Source: CAYGZA01 sp964354135 (GTDB lineage: Bacteria; Planctomycetota; Planctomycetia; Pirellulales; Thermoguttaceae). Taken from it: a DNA stretch of 31,695 nt. The translations under genes and the position numbers were made by a program. This document shows, piece after piece, positions 8,964 to 16,213 of this stretch. The first letter of the stretch is position 1. Every line of letters begins with the position of its first letter. Where the stretch lies: NCBI GenBank assembly GCA_964354135.1, contig CAYGZA010000030.1, positions 1 to 31,695 on the forward strand. The letters run 5' to 3'. A model generated the notes under the pieces. It saw only the letters and a program-made list of their open reading frames with translations, had not been told where the DNA came from and did not search any database.

Positions 8964-8971
8964 GCGCTCGC
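8964..8971. repeat. Target-site duplication, right copy (GCGCTCGC)
   Basis: Identical to 8831-8838 and directly abutting the right inverted repeat. The fkbM frame resumes here at the first base of the octamer, in the same codon phase as in the left copy. Confidence 0.88.
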
Positions 8972-9220
8972 CTTGTCCGTGGATGCAATCGGCCTCCCCC
9001 ACCGCGTCGCGTTGGCGAAGATCGACACGGAGGGGCATGAGCTGGCCGTGCTCCGGGGCATGACCAATCTTCTGGAGCGTGACCGTCCCGTGGTGATCGT
9101 GGAGGCCAACTCGAAAGATGTCGTCGGGCTGATGACCGACTTCGGCTATGGCGTAGAGCGAAACCCGCGCTCGAGCAACTACTTGTGCCGGTACGATCCA
9201 TCCGCGCTTGACGTCCAGTC

Positions 9221-10438
9221 ATGAGAGTGCTTTTCCTTCAGAAGCGACTCCTCTTTCCAGCCGATACAGGCTGGAGGATGCGGACCCTGAACATCCTTCG
9301 CCATTTGGCCCGTTGGCACGACATCACTTATTTGTGCAACGTGGGGCGAGACGAGGAGGACTACGTAGCGCCGATGCGAGCCCTGGGGCTCCGCGTCGAA
9401 ACGGTCCCCTGGCGTGAGACGCCTCATTACAGCGCCAAGTTCTATCTCAAACTCGCGGCGAACCTCTGGTCCCGGTATCCCTATACGGTGGCCAAGGAGT
9501 ACCATCGGAGGCTCAGGCAAGTCGCGCAAGAGCTCGTCGCTGCCAACCGGTTCGATTTCCTCGTCTGCGATTTCGTGCAAATGGCGCGCAACGCGGTCGG
9601 GTTGGACGTGAGCCCGAGAATTCTCTTCCAACATAATGTTGAGGCCCAGATTCTGCTGAGACATGCGACAAACGGCTCAGGTTCGCTCCGCCGCTGGTAC
9701 ATGGCCCTTCAATACCGAAAAATGCGCCGTTTTGAGGCCCAGGCGGTCAGCCAGTTCGACGCGGTGATCGCCGTTAGTGAACCGGACCGGCGCGTTTTTG
9801 AGGACGAGTACGGGTGGAAACACGTTGACTGCATCGACACTGCGGTTGACCTGGACTACTTCCGTCCGCAAGCGAGGCGAACGATCGCGGACAGACTGGT
9901 GTTTGTGGGGTCGCTGGATTGGCTGGCCAACGAGGACGCAGTAGTGTACTTCGCCCGGGAAATCTGGCCCGCCATTCGCGCGGCCAGGCCCGGGGCCACT
10001 TTCCAGGTGGTTGGCCGTCTTCCCACGCGCCGGATAAGCGAACTGCACGGAATCGAGGGTATTTCGGTGGCGGCGAACGTACCGGACGTGAGACCCTACC
10101 TTGCGGAGGCGGCAGCCGTGGTGGTTCCTTTGCGGGTCGGAGGAGGCACACGCATCAAGATCTTCGAGGCGTTTGCCATGGGCAAGGCCGTCGTGAGCAC
10201 GACGGTCGGCGCGGAGGGCCTGCCACTTGTCCCCGGCGAACACATCCTAATCGCGGATGATCCGGCTGCTTTCGCCCGCGCGGTGGTCAGTGCGCTTGAG
10301 AGCCCCGCACTTGCGGCCGAGCTGGGCAGCCGCGCACTTACGCTGGTAAGCGCGCGGTATTCGGCAGAGACCGTGGCTCGGCAGTTCGACGCGATTTGCC
10401 GTGCCGCTGTGTCCCGTGTTCGCGGAGACGAGCCATGA
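9221..10438 (+). CDS. Glycosyltransferase, XrtA/PEP-CTERM-associated 'stp1' type (TIGR03087-like)
   Basis: A 405-residue GT-B enzyme. The N-terminus 'MRVLFLQKRLLFPADTGWRMRTLNIL' (given here in its key part: KR-PxPxD-G-RxR) and the following 'LARWHDITYLCN' closely match the sugar transferases TIGR03087 that accompany exosortase A loci. The second domain shows 'LVFVGSLDWLANEDAVVYF', 'VVGRLPTRRI', 'VPDVRPYLAEAAAVVVPLRVGGGTRIKIFEAFA' type motifs, read in pieces around residues 225-330, the normal GT4 donor site. ATG 9221 overlaps the fkbM stop, and the gene's own TGA overlaps the dehydrogenase ATG, so it is in the middle of a coupled operon. Sugar specificity unknown. Confidence 0.9.
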   Translation: MRVLFLQKRLLFPADTGWRMRTLNILRHLARWHDITYLCNVGRDEEDYVAPMRALGLRVETVPWRETPHYSAKFYLKLAANLWSRYPYTVAKEYHRRLRQVAQELVAANRFDFLVCDFVQMARNAVGLDVSPRILFQHNVEAQILLRHATNGSGSLRRWYMALQYRKMRRFEAQAVSQFDAVIAVSEPDRRVFEDEYGWKHVDCIDTAVDLDYFRPQARRTIADRLVFVGSLDWLANEDAVVYFAREIWPAIRAARPGATFQVVGRLPTRRISELHGIEGISVAANVPDVRPYLAEAAAVVVPLRVGGGTRIKIFEAFAMGKAVVSTTVGAEGLPLVPGEHILIADDPAAFARAVVSALESPALAAELGSRALTLVSARYSAETVARQFDAICRAAVSRVRGDEP

Positions 10439-11754
10439 CGCGAGTAGCGGTCTTTGGAATGGGATATGTGGGGTGCGTCACGGCTGCTTGCCTGAGCCGC
10501 GACGGTCACCCGGTCGTCGGCGTGGACGTCGATCCCGCGAAGGTGGCGGCGATTGGCGAAGGCCGGTCGCCCGTCACAGAACCTCTTATGGACGAGCTCG
10601 TGCGAAGCCAGACCGCCGCAGAAATGCTGCGCGTGACCCAGGATGTCTCGCTCGCTGTGCGGCAATCCGAGATCGCCATGCTGACGGTGGGAACGCCGTC
10701 GACCCCGGACGGGGCCGTCTCCACCGCCGCCGTGAAACGAGTCGTCCGCGAGATCGGGGAGGCCCTGCGTGCCGACCCTCGCGATTACACGGTGGTCGTG
10801 CGATCCACGCTCCTTCCGGGCATCCTCGAATCCCAGCTTGCTCCGTTGCTGAGCGACGCTGCTGGGCGCGAGCTGGGTGCCGGCCTGCAGTTGTGCAGCA
10901 ACCCCGAGTTTCTCCGCGAGGGGAGCGCAATCCGCGACTACGACATGCCGCCGTTTGTCGTCGTTGGCACATTGGACGGCTGGAAGGCCGAAAACGTCCT
11001 CGCGCTTTACGATCGCATTGACGCGCCGAAGATTGTCACCGACTCGCGCTCGGCCAGCCTGCTCAAGTACGCCTGCAACGCATATCACGCCCTGAAGATT
11101 GCCTTTGCGAACGAGGTCGGCACCCTCGCCAAGGCCCTCGGTGCCGACGGGTGTGAGGTCATGCGGCTGGTTTGCCGCGACACGAAGCTCAATATCTCGC
11201 CGGCGTACCTCCGGCCGGGTTTTGCCTTTGGCGGCTCGTGCCTACCCAAGGACGTGCGGGCCCTGACGCGCTACGCGGAGCGCGAGGCGATCCGACTGCC
11301 CTTGCTGAGCGCCGTGTTGCCCTCCAATCAGGAGCACCTCCAACGCGCGATTCGGCTCATCGAGGGGTCCGGATGCCGCAGGCTCGGCCTTGTCGGGCTG
11401 AGCTTCAAGGCAGGCACGGACGACTTGAGAGAAAGTCCCTTCGTTGCCCTGGCGGAGACGCTGATCGGGCGGGGCTACGACCTCAGGATCTTTGATCCGG
11501 TAATCAACGTCAGTCGTCTGTGCGGACGCAATCGTGCCTACATGGATGAGCACCTGCCGCACCTGGCCGCTCTCCTGGTGGAGGAGCCGCATAAGTTGCA
11601 GGAGCACGCCTCGCTGTTGCTCATCGCGACGGATGTCGCCGATGAAGCGGACCTTGTCGCGGACTTCGAGGGCACTATCGTCGATCTTCGCAGGGCCCTG
11701 ATCGCCAACGACCCGACCCCGCGTCCAGCTGCGCGTCCACAACATGGTGGGTGA
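10435..11754 (+). CDS. algD: GDP-mannose 6-dehydrogenase (AlgD-like)
   Basis: This 439-residue protein oxidises a nucleotide hexose to a nucleotide uronate in two NAD-dependent steps. The N-terminal Rossmann motif 'FGMGYVGCVTA' is at residues 5-15. The central domain has 'NPEFLREGSAI' and 'YACNAYHALKIAFANE'. The catalytic motif 'FGGSCLPKDVRAL' places the nucleophile at Cys269, next to the position known for AlgD (Cys268). The C-terminal domain has 'LGLSFKAGTDDLRESP'. The 'CNxxHAxKxxFANE' and 'LRPGFAFGG' segments favour GDP-mannose over UDP-glucose dehydrogenases, so the product is probably GDP-mannuronate for a uronic-acid polymer, in keeping with the heparinase-like gene. The start overlaps the preceding stop (ATGA). 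The final 20 or so residues run into sequence shared with a polymerase remnant. Confidence 0.9.
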   Translation: MTRVAVFGMGYVGCVTAACLSRDGHPVVGVDVDPAKVAAIGEGRSPVTEPLMDELVRSQTAAEMLRVTQDVSLAVRQSEIAMLTVGTPSTPDGAVSTAAVKRVVREIGEALRADPRDYTVVVRSTLLPGILESQLAPLLSDAAGRELGAGLQLCSNPEFLREGSAIRDYDMPPFVVVGTLDGWKAENVLALYDRIDAPKIVTDSRSASLLKYACNAYHALKIAFANEVGTLAKALGADGCEVMRLVCRDTKLNISPAYLRPGFAFGGSCLPKDVRALTRYAEREAIRLPLLSAVLPSNQEHLQRAIRLIEGSGCRRLGLVGLSFKAGTDDLRESPFVALAETLIGRGYDLRIFDPVINVSRLCGRNRAYMDEHLPHLAALLVEEPHKLQEHASLLLIATDVADEADLVADFEGTIVDLRRALIANDPTPRPAARPQHGG

Positions 11755-12030
11755 AGTACTGGGAGAGACGGGGCTTCTCGGCGCCTTTAGCTTCGTCGTC
11801 CTGGTTAGCGCCATCCTGCTCAATTGCCGTAGGACTAGGTTTACTCTCAAGGGGTGTGGAAGGCGGGACTCCCAGGGCTCTGGCGGAGTTTGTGGTGGCC
11901 GCGCACGACAGCGTATTACTCCTCCTGTTCGACGGCATGTTTGGCCGCAACATTTATCGATTCAACTAGCTGTGGCTGGCGGTCTTCTGCCTCTGCGCCG
12001 CGGAGCAGGCTGCGATGCGCGCAAGCGATG
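11735..12030 (+). pseudogene. Remnant of a Wzy/O-antigen-ligase-like gene (3' fragment)
   Basis: Translation from 11735 gives 'VHNMVGEVLGETGLLGAFSF' and 'LVSAILLNCRR', which aligns with the C-terminal 'AHNIPGAVLGETGLVG' and 'FVNSRR' of the intact polymerase at 13199-14575. The match then continues in another frame: 'VAAHDSVLLLLFDGMFG' against 'SACRDSVVLILFGGLFG', followed by 'NIYRFN', a TAG at 11967-11969, and 'LWLAVFCLCAAEQAA'. So a frameshift and a nonsense codon (TGG to TAG would restore it) have accumulated, and everything before the last quarter of the gene is missing. The fragment begins inside the last codons of the dehydrogenase. The remaining bases to 12118 hold nothing I recognise. 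Confidence 0.75.
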
Positions 12031-12118
12031 GATCTCTTCAGCGATACACCGCAGGAAGCTTTTGACGAACCGTGGCTCCAGGCCGTACCCCGCAACCTAG
12101 GCAAACCTGGCGGACGCG

Positions 12119-12898
12119 ATGTCACCATCTGCCGACCTCGACGCTGCCCGTTACGGTCGGGAGCGCGCCTTCTTCGACACTCACAGCGCGGCAACTGAGA
12201 TTAGGCCTATGGGCAGAGCGGTCCTGGAGCGCTATGCGCACCCACGGCGCCCGCACCTCTTCATGAAGGAGTGGATGTTCCACCTGGTGAAGAGCGCGCG
12301 GGACAAGACCGTCTTGGAGCTCGGCTGTGGCGAGGGAGTTTCTTCAGTACAGCTCGCATACGCGGGCTGCAAGGTTGTTGGGGTCGACCTCTCCCCGCAG
12401 TCCATTGAGGTGGCGAGAGCCCGCGCGGCGATCAACGGCGTGGAAGTCGAGTTCCGCGTCGGCAATATCGAGACGGATGAGATCGGCTACGAACAATACG
12501 GGATCGTTTGGTGCGGGAACATCCTACATCACGTGGTCCCGTCCCTGGAGGCGGTCATCCGCAAGGCCTACGACGCGCTTAAACCTGGAGGATTATTTGT
12601 CGCTTGCGAGCCAGTGGCATACACCGCATGGCTTCAGGCCATCCGGCGACTGATGCCTGCGTCCAACTATGCGACCGCGGACGAGCAACCGCTGCGCGCT
12701 TCGGAACTGCAAGTGGTTCGAAAGCAGTTTCCTAATACCACGTACCGTTACTTTCGCATCCTCGCGAGAATCGATCGTATGACTCGGAACTTGTGGCTGA
12801 TAGCTCTAGCTGCCGCAATTGACAACCTGATACTCAGGCTTCGCGGTGCCCAGCAATTGGCGGGACACGTGGTCGTCTCTGCAACCAAAGGGACATAA
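12119..12898 (+). CDS. Class I SAM-dependent methyltransferase
   Basis: A 259-residue methyltransferase of the Methyltransf_11/25 type. Motif I 'VLELGCGEGVSSVQLA' lies near residues 65-80, followed by the acidic ribose-binding residue in 'VVGVDLSPQSIEVARARA', then 'FRVGNIE' and 'ILHHVVPSLEAVIRKAYDALKPGGLFVACEP', all in the expected order (described in pieces). The C-terminal third is less conserved and probably binds the acceptor. It is flanked by gene remnants on both sides, so its own promoter or the remains of the operon must drive it. Probably modifies a sugar or sugar precursor; the acceptor is unknown. ATG 12119 is the obvious start. Confidence 0.82.
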   Translation: MSPSADLDAARYGRERAFFDTHSAATEIRPMGRAVLERYAHPRRPHLFMKEWMFHLVKSARDKTVLELGCGEGVSSVQLAYAGCKVVGVDLSPQSIEVARARAAINGVEVEFRVGNIETDEIGYEQYGIVWCGNILHHVVPSLEAVIRKAYDALKPGGLFVACEPVAYTAWLQAIRRLMPASNYATADEQPLRASELQVVRKQFPNTTYRYFRILARIDRMTRNLWLIALAAAIDNLILRLRGAQQLAGHVVVSATKGT

Positions 12899-12976
12899 GA
12901 GCAGGCTGAGTCACTGGGACGTGGGCGATGGATTTCATCGGACACGTCAACAAGTTGGCTCGCCGAACGCTTCCGC

Positions 12977-13192
12977 GGCAGCAGGGCGGGCGTTCCCTCG
13001 ATTGGTGACAACATGTATATCGGTCCGGGCGCAGTAATCATCGGGGGTATACGGATTGGAGACAATGTGGCGATAGGGGCGAACTGCGTCGTAACGCGGG
13101 ATGTACCGGATCACGCGGTGGTTGTCGGAGTGCCGGGACGTGTAATCTCGCGGGCCGGTTCAGAAGGCTACATTTGCCATATGGACTATTGA
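12977..13192 (+). pseudogene. 5'-truncated serine O-acetyltransferase-like remnant (left-handed beta-helix)
   Basis: Reading from about 12983 gives 'RAGVPSIGDNMYIGPGAVI', then 'IGGIRIGDNVAIGANCVVT', 'RDVPDHAVVVGVPGRVIS' and a stop at 13190-13192. These are the last hexapeptide turns and C-terminal tail of a CysE/SAT-type acetyltransferase. The N-terminal helical domain and first turns, including the usual catalytic His region, are absent. The frame is open back to the methyltransferase stop at 12896-12898 but carries unrelated residues and no good start; ATG 13013 would give only a 59-residue peptide. It directly precedes the intact polymerase gene. Function is most likely lost. Confidence 0.75.
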
Positions 13193-13198
13193 GTTCGC

Positions 13199-14575
13199 AT
13201 GACGACGTCTTTGATTGATGGGTCGGACGACGTACGCGGCGGCATCTGGCCGCGCTCGGCCACCGTGTGGATCGTCGCCTTCTGGACGGCCCTGTTGGTG
13301 ATCCGGCCCTGGGAGAAGCTCTTGCCCGGGCTGGCGGACCTCCACGTCGAGCGGATCTACGCCATTTTCGTCCTCAGTGCGGTGCTCCTCAGCGGGCAGT
13401 TGCGACTGTTGCCTTCAATGCAGACGGCGGGCGTGGTGGCCTGGCTGCTGGCGCTGGCCCTCTCCACGCTAAGCGCTCTGGACGTGCCGGGTGCCTGGTC
13501 GGAGCTCTACGTTTACCTGACGGTACTGGCCTTCTACTTCGTCCTGCTCTCGGTAGTCCGAAGCCCGTACCAGCTCATATTCATCGTCGCCTGCTTCGTC
13601 GTGTCCACGTGCCTGTTTCTGGGCAAGAGCCAGTGGGAGTACTTTCTCTACGGCGGGCACTCGTTCGCCATGGGCGTGCGGCGCCTCCAGGGGATGAATC
13701 TCACGTTTGGGCACCCCAACGCAGTGGGCGCCGTCGCCGTCACTTCATTGCCTTTTCTGCTCTTCCTTTGGAAGGTCCGCGGGCGCTTTACGGAGAACTG
13801 GCCGGGATTCTGGCGGAAGGCGTTCCCTTGCGCACTGGCTGTTGGATTCCTGCTCGCCGTTTCGTCAATCGTATTAACCAATAGCCGCGCCAACATGCTC
13901 GGGTTCGCGGTCTTCGTGACACTTTGCGCCCTGCAGAGAGGACGTCTCGGGCGCGTTCTGATTGGCCTTGCCGGGGTCGCGTTCCTCCTCGGCGCCGTTT
14001 GGATGGCGATGCCGAAGGACAGCCGCCACCGGTTGGCAACGCTCTGGACGGTCGAGGAGGGAAACAGAGACGATGAAAGTGCCCGGGCATCGGCGGAGGG
14101 GCGGCTCGTGGGCCTGCGCCTCGGGATGGAGATGTTTCGGCGCCACCCAGTCCTCGGCGTCGGACTCGGCGGTTTCATCCCTTACCGCCAGGCCCATCTC
14201 GACGGGGTCAAGCTGGTCGCGCATAACATTCCCGGCGCGGTGCTGGGGGAGACAGGCTTGGTGGGCGTGCTGGCTTTCGCGTTCCTGATCGCCGGAGTCT
14301 TCGTCAATTCGCGCCGGACGATCCCGCTGGCCCGTCGTTCGTCGGATGCCACGCTGGAAACCCTCGCCTGGCTCGCGTCGGCTTGCCGGGATTCCGTCGT
14401 GCTCATTCTCTTTGGCGGTCTCTTCGGGGACTACCAGAAGTGGGCCCTCCTGTATTGGATCCTGGCCTATTGCCTCCTGGCTCGGGCTTTCGCGACCAGT
14501 CTCATCCGCCAACGCGTGTTTGAGATGGACGAGGAACACTACGAACCACTGGAACCCGCTGAGTTGTCCGTGTAG
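13199..14575 (+). CDS. Wzy/O-antigen-ligase family membrane protein
   Basis: This 458-residue integral membrane protein has about ten hydrophobic segments, e.g. 'VWIVAFWTALLVI', 'IYAIFVLSAVLL', 'VVAWLLALALSTL', 'LTVLAFYFVLLSVV', 'ALAVGFLLAVSSIVLT' and 'VLIGLAGVAFLLGAVWM'. The periplasmic loop contains 'GHPNAVGAVAV', 'LTNSRANMLGF' and 'HPVLGVGLGGF', the usual order in the O-antigen ligase/polymerase (Wzy_C/PF04932-like) family, and 'VAHNIPGAVLGETGL' near the C-terminus corresponds to the conserved H(N) motif. It probably polymerises repeat units at the outer face of the inner membrane. The start at ATG 13199 is 6 nt after the acetyltransferase remnant. A decayed paralogous 3' end lies at 11735-12030. 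Confidence 0.85.
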   Translation: MTTSLIDGSDDVRGGIWPRSATVWIVAFWTALLVIRPWEKLLPGLADLHVERIYAIFVLSAVLLSGQLRLLPSMQTAGVVAWLLALALSTLSALDVPGAWSELYVYLTVLAFYFVLLSVVRSPYQLIFIVACFVVSTCLFLGKSQWEYFLYGGHSFAMGVRRLQGMNLTFGHPNAVGAVAVTSLPFLLFLWKVRGRFTENWPGFWRKAFPCALAVGFLLAVSSIVLTNSRANMLGFAVFVTLCALQRGRLGRVLIGLAGVAFLLGAVWMAMPKDSRHRLATLWTVEEGNRDDESARASAEGRLVGLRLGMEMFRRHPVLGVGLGGFIPYRQAHLDGVKLVAHNIPGAVLGETGLVGVLAFAFLIAGVFVNSRRTIPLARRSSDATLETLAWLASACRDSVVLILFGGLFGDYQKWALLYWILAYCLLARAFATSLIRQRVFEMDEEHYEPLEPAELSV

Positions 14576-14609
14576 TGCGTGGCTCGGAAAAAAGACAAGG
14601 GACACCGTC

Positions 14610-16163
14610 TTGCGAAACATTATCTGGATCATTGTCGACTCCGTAAGGAACTACACCTGTCCTGCCGAGCGCGTCGACGACCGCGGCAGAGTAGAATTGA
14701 TGAACGACCTGGCTGATAGCTGGATTGATTTCCGCACGGTGGTCACCAGTGCTCCAAGTACCGTGATGTCGATCAGCGCAATGCTGACCAGTTGCCCATC
14801 CTACTATCTCGGCGCAAATTTCATGGGTATGCGTCTGAAGAACTGCGGGCAGCCCAACATTGCGACGATCCTGGCACCCTTTGGGTACAGAACCTACGCC
14901 ATCACGTTGGGACCTTATGAGAGAGAAACCTGGGACGGAGTGCTGGATGTCATTCCACGCAGGCTCTGGCCACGGGATGCTAGGCACCGGCACGAATGGA
15001 ACAATCACATCGTCAACAGGGCCTTGGAGAACCTCGTGGAAGACGGGGTGAAACTGCCCTTCTTCCTCCTGCTTCACTACAACTGCCGGGGAGATGAGCA
15101 CATCTCGGAACGGGTCGAAAAGGGCCTGCGCTGCCTGACTTCTGCTGGACTCATGGACAATGCGGTGGTGCTTCTGACCAGTGACCACGGCTACCCCGAT
15201 CCATTGCGGAAGGAAGAGGTCAAGAGACGCCGGGAGCTCGCAGCATTGCAGCGCCGCGAGATCGCGCACGATCTGGTGCTGACCGACGACAACGTCCTCG
15301 TTCCCCTTCTGTTGAAGTTCCCAGGCCACACGCCTCTACGCGTGGAACAGCAGATCTGCACCCTCGATTACCTGCCCACGTCTTTGGAGCTTGCGGGGAT
15401 CACGGCCTACCCAGAGCTGCACGGGAAGAGCGTCGTCCCGCTGCTCGAAGGAAACGCAATGCCTGAGTTGGAACAGCGGATGGTCAGGATCGACGGCCGC
15501 TTTCTGGCACAGCCCGGGCGATGCACTGCGGTCCGCAGTAAGACCCGGAAGTACATGGTGTATCCCGACGCGCCGCCCAACGAGCGCGAGCAGTTCTTTG
15601 ACCTGACTAGAGATGATCTGGAAATAGACAACCTCCTTCAGAGCGGTCCGGACGGCTATGAAGCAGATGTCGTCCGCTTCAGGCAATGGCTCCATGAGGA
15701 TAACGCCCGCTGCCAACATTTCCAGAAACAGTTCATGAGGGAGACGTATCTTCGGCAATGGAATAGCGTTTTTCCCTTCCATCGGAAGGGTGCTCCCCGG
15801 GCCATCCTCTTTGTGCGTTCCTCGCGCGCGGGCTTCGACGAGTTGTTTGAGCAGGTCTTGGAGGACATGTATGGGCACGAGGCGGTCACCGCGGTCGGCG
15901 TTGGGAATCTCGGCAGCACCGCGACCCGGAGCTACGATCTGGCGATCGCCGCAGTGCCTCGGTTCAAGGACGGCCAGGCCGTATGTCGAGCACTCGCTTC
16001 CGTACATGCGAGAAGGAAGGTACTCGTGAATCTGAACCTCAACATCACGCGGTTCCGCAGGCTGTATGCCCTCGCCGCCCTGTCGACGGATTGGCGACTC
16101 AACAAGAAGTACTATCTCTCCGAACCTTTGTACTGGCTGTCGTCGGTGCTCCACAGGAAGTAG
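14610..16163 (+). CDS. Sulfatase/alkaline-phosphatase superfamily enzyme, putative phospho-transferase or hydrolase
   Basis: A 517-residue protein of the sulfatase-like metalloenzyme fold. I start it at TTG 14610, seven bases after a good ribosome-binding site (AAGGGA, 14597-14602), giving 'MRNIIWIIVDSVRNY' with the metal ligand Asp10. 'SAPSTVMSISAML' places the nucleophile at Ser50/Thr51, and 'LLTSDHGYPDP' gives metal ligands Asp192 and His193. The Cys/Ser-X-Pro-Ser-Arg sulfatase signature is absent, so sulfatase activity is doubtful; the threonine site is closer to phosphoryl transferases. After residue 380 there is an extra C-terminal region with no recognised domain. No signal peptide or membrane segments are evident, implying a cytoplasmic role. 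Its neighbours suggest handling of a phosphoryl or phosphonyl group, an inference only. Confidence 0.78.
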   Translation: MRNIIWIIVDSVRNYTCPAERVDDRGRVELMNDLADSWIDFRTVVTSAPSTVMSISAMLTSCPSYYLGANFMGMRLKNCGQPNIATILAPFGYRTYAITLGPYERETWDGVLDVIPRRLWPRDARHRHEWNNHIVNRALENLVEDGVKLPFFLLLHYNCRGDEHISERVEKGLRCLTSAGLMDNAVVLLTSDHGYPDPLRKEEVKRRRELAALQRREIAHDLVLTDDNVLVPLLLKFPGHTPLRVEQQICTLDYLPTSLELAGITAYPELHGKSVVPLLEGNAMPELEQRMVRIDGRFLAQPGRCTAVRSKTRKYMVYPDAPPNEREQFFDLTRDDLEIDNLLQSGPDGYEADVVRFRQWLHEDNARCQHFQKQFMRETYLRQWNSVFPFHRKGAPRAILFVRSSRAGFDELFEQVLEDMYGHEAVTAVGVGNLGSTATRSYDLAIAAVPRFKDGQAVCRALASVHARRKVLVNLNLNITRFRRLYALAALSTDWRLNKKYYLSEPLYWLSSVLHRK

Positions 16164-16213
16164 CCGATGTACTGCCAAACGCCCGGCGACTGTCTTCCCG
16201 TGAGGCTAAGCCT

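Larger units (their letters stand above)
8402..9224 (+). pseudogene. FkbM-family methyltransferase gene interrupted by a MITE
   Basis: The left part (8402-8838) encodes the SAM-binding half: 'WALDIGANVGFYSARMSQLVGPKGRVIAFEPV'-type motif I and acidic loop, seen in segments near residues 55-85. The right part (from 8964) encodes the second half with 'VALAKIDTEGHE' and 'LAVLRG', the FkbM signature. A 125-bp element lies between them and ends the first frame at a TGA (8894-8896). Deleting the element and one copy of its 8-bp target duplication joins the two frames into about 229 codons without any other change, a normal FkbM length. FkbM enzymes O-methylate sugars, so the interruption probably abolishes a methyl decoration. 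GTG 8372 is an alternative start. The gene ends overlapping the next ATG (ATGA). Confidence 0.92.

Noticed and set aside
10435..11754. Assignment of the dehydrogenase as UDP-glucose or UDP-ManNAc dehydrogenase
   Set aside because: The presence of a UDP-ManNAc-producing epimerase makes a WecC role tempting, but the central and catalytic motifs follow AlgD much more closely.
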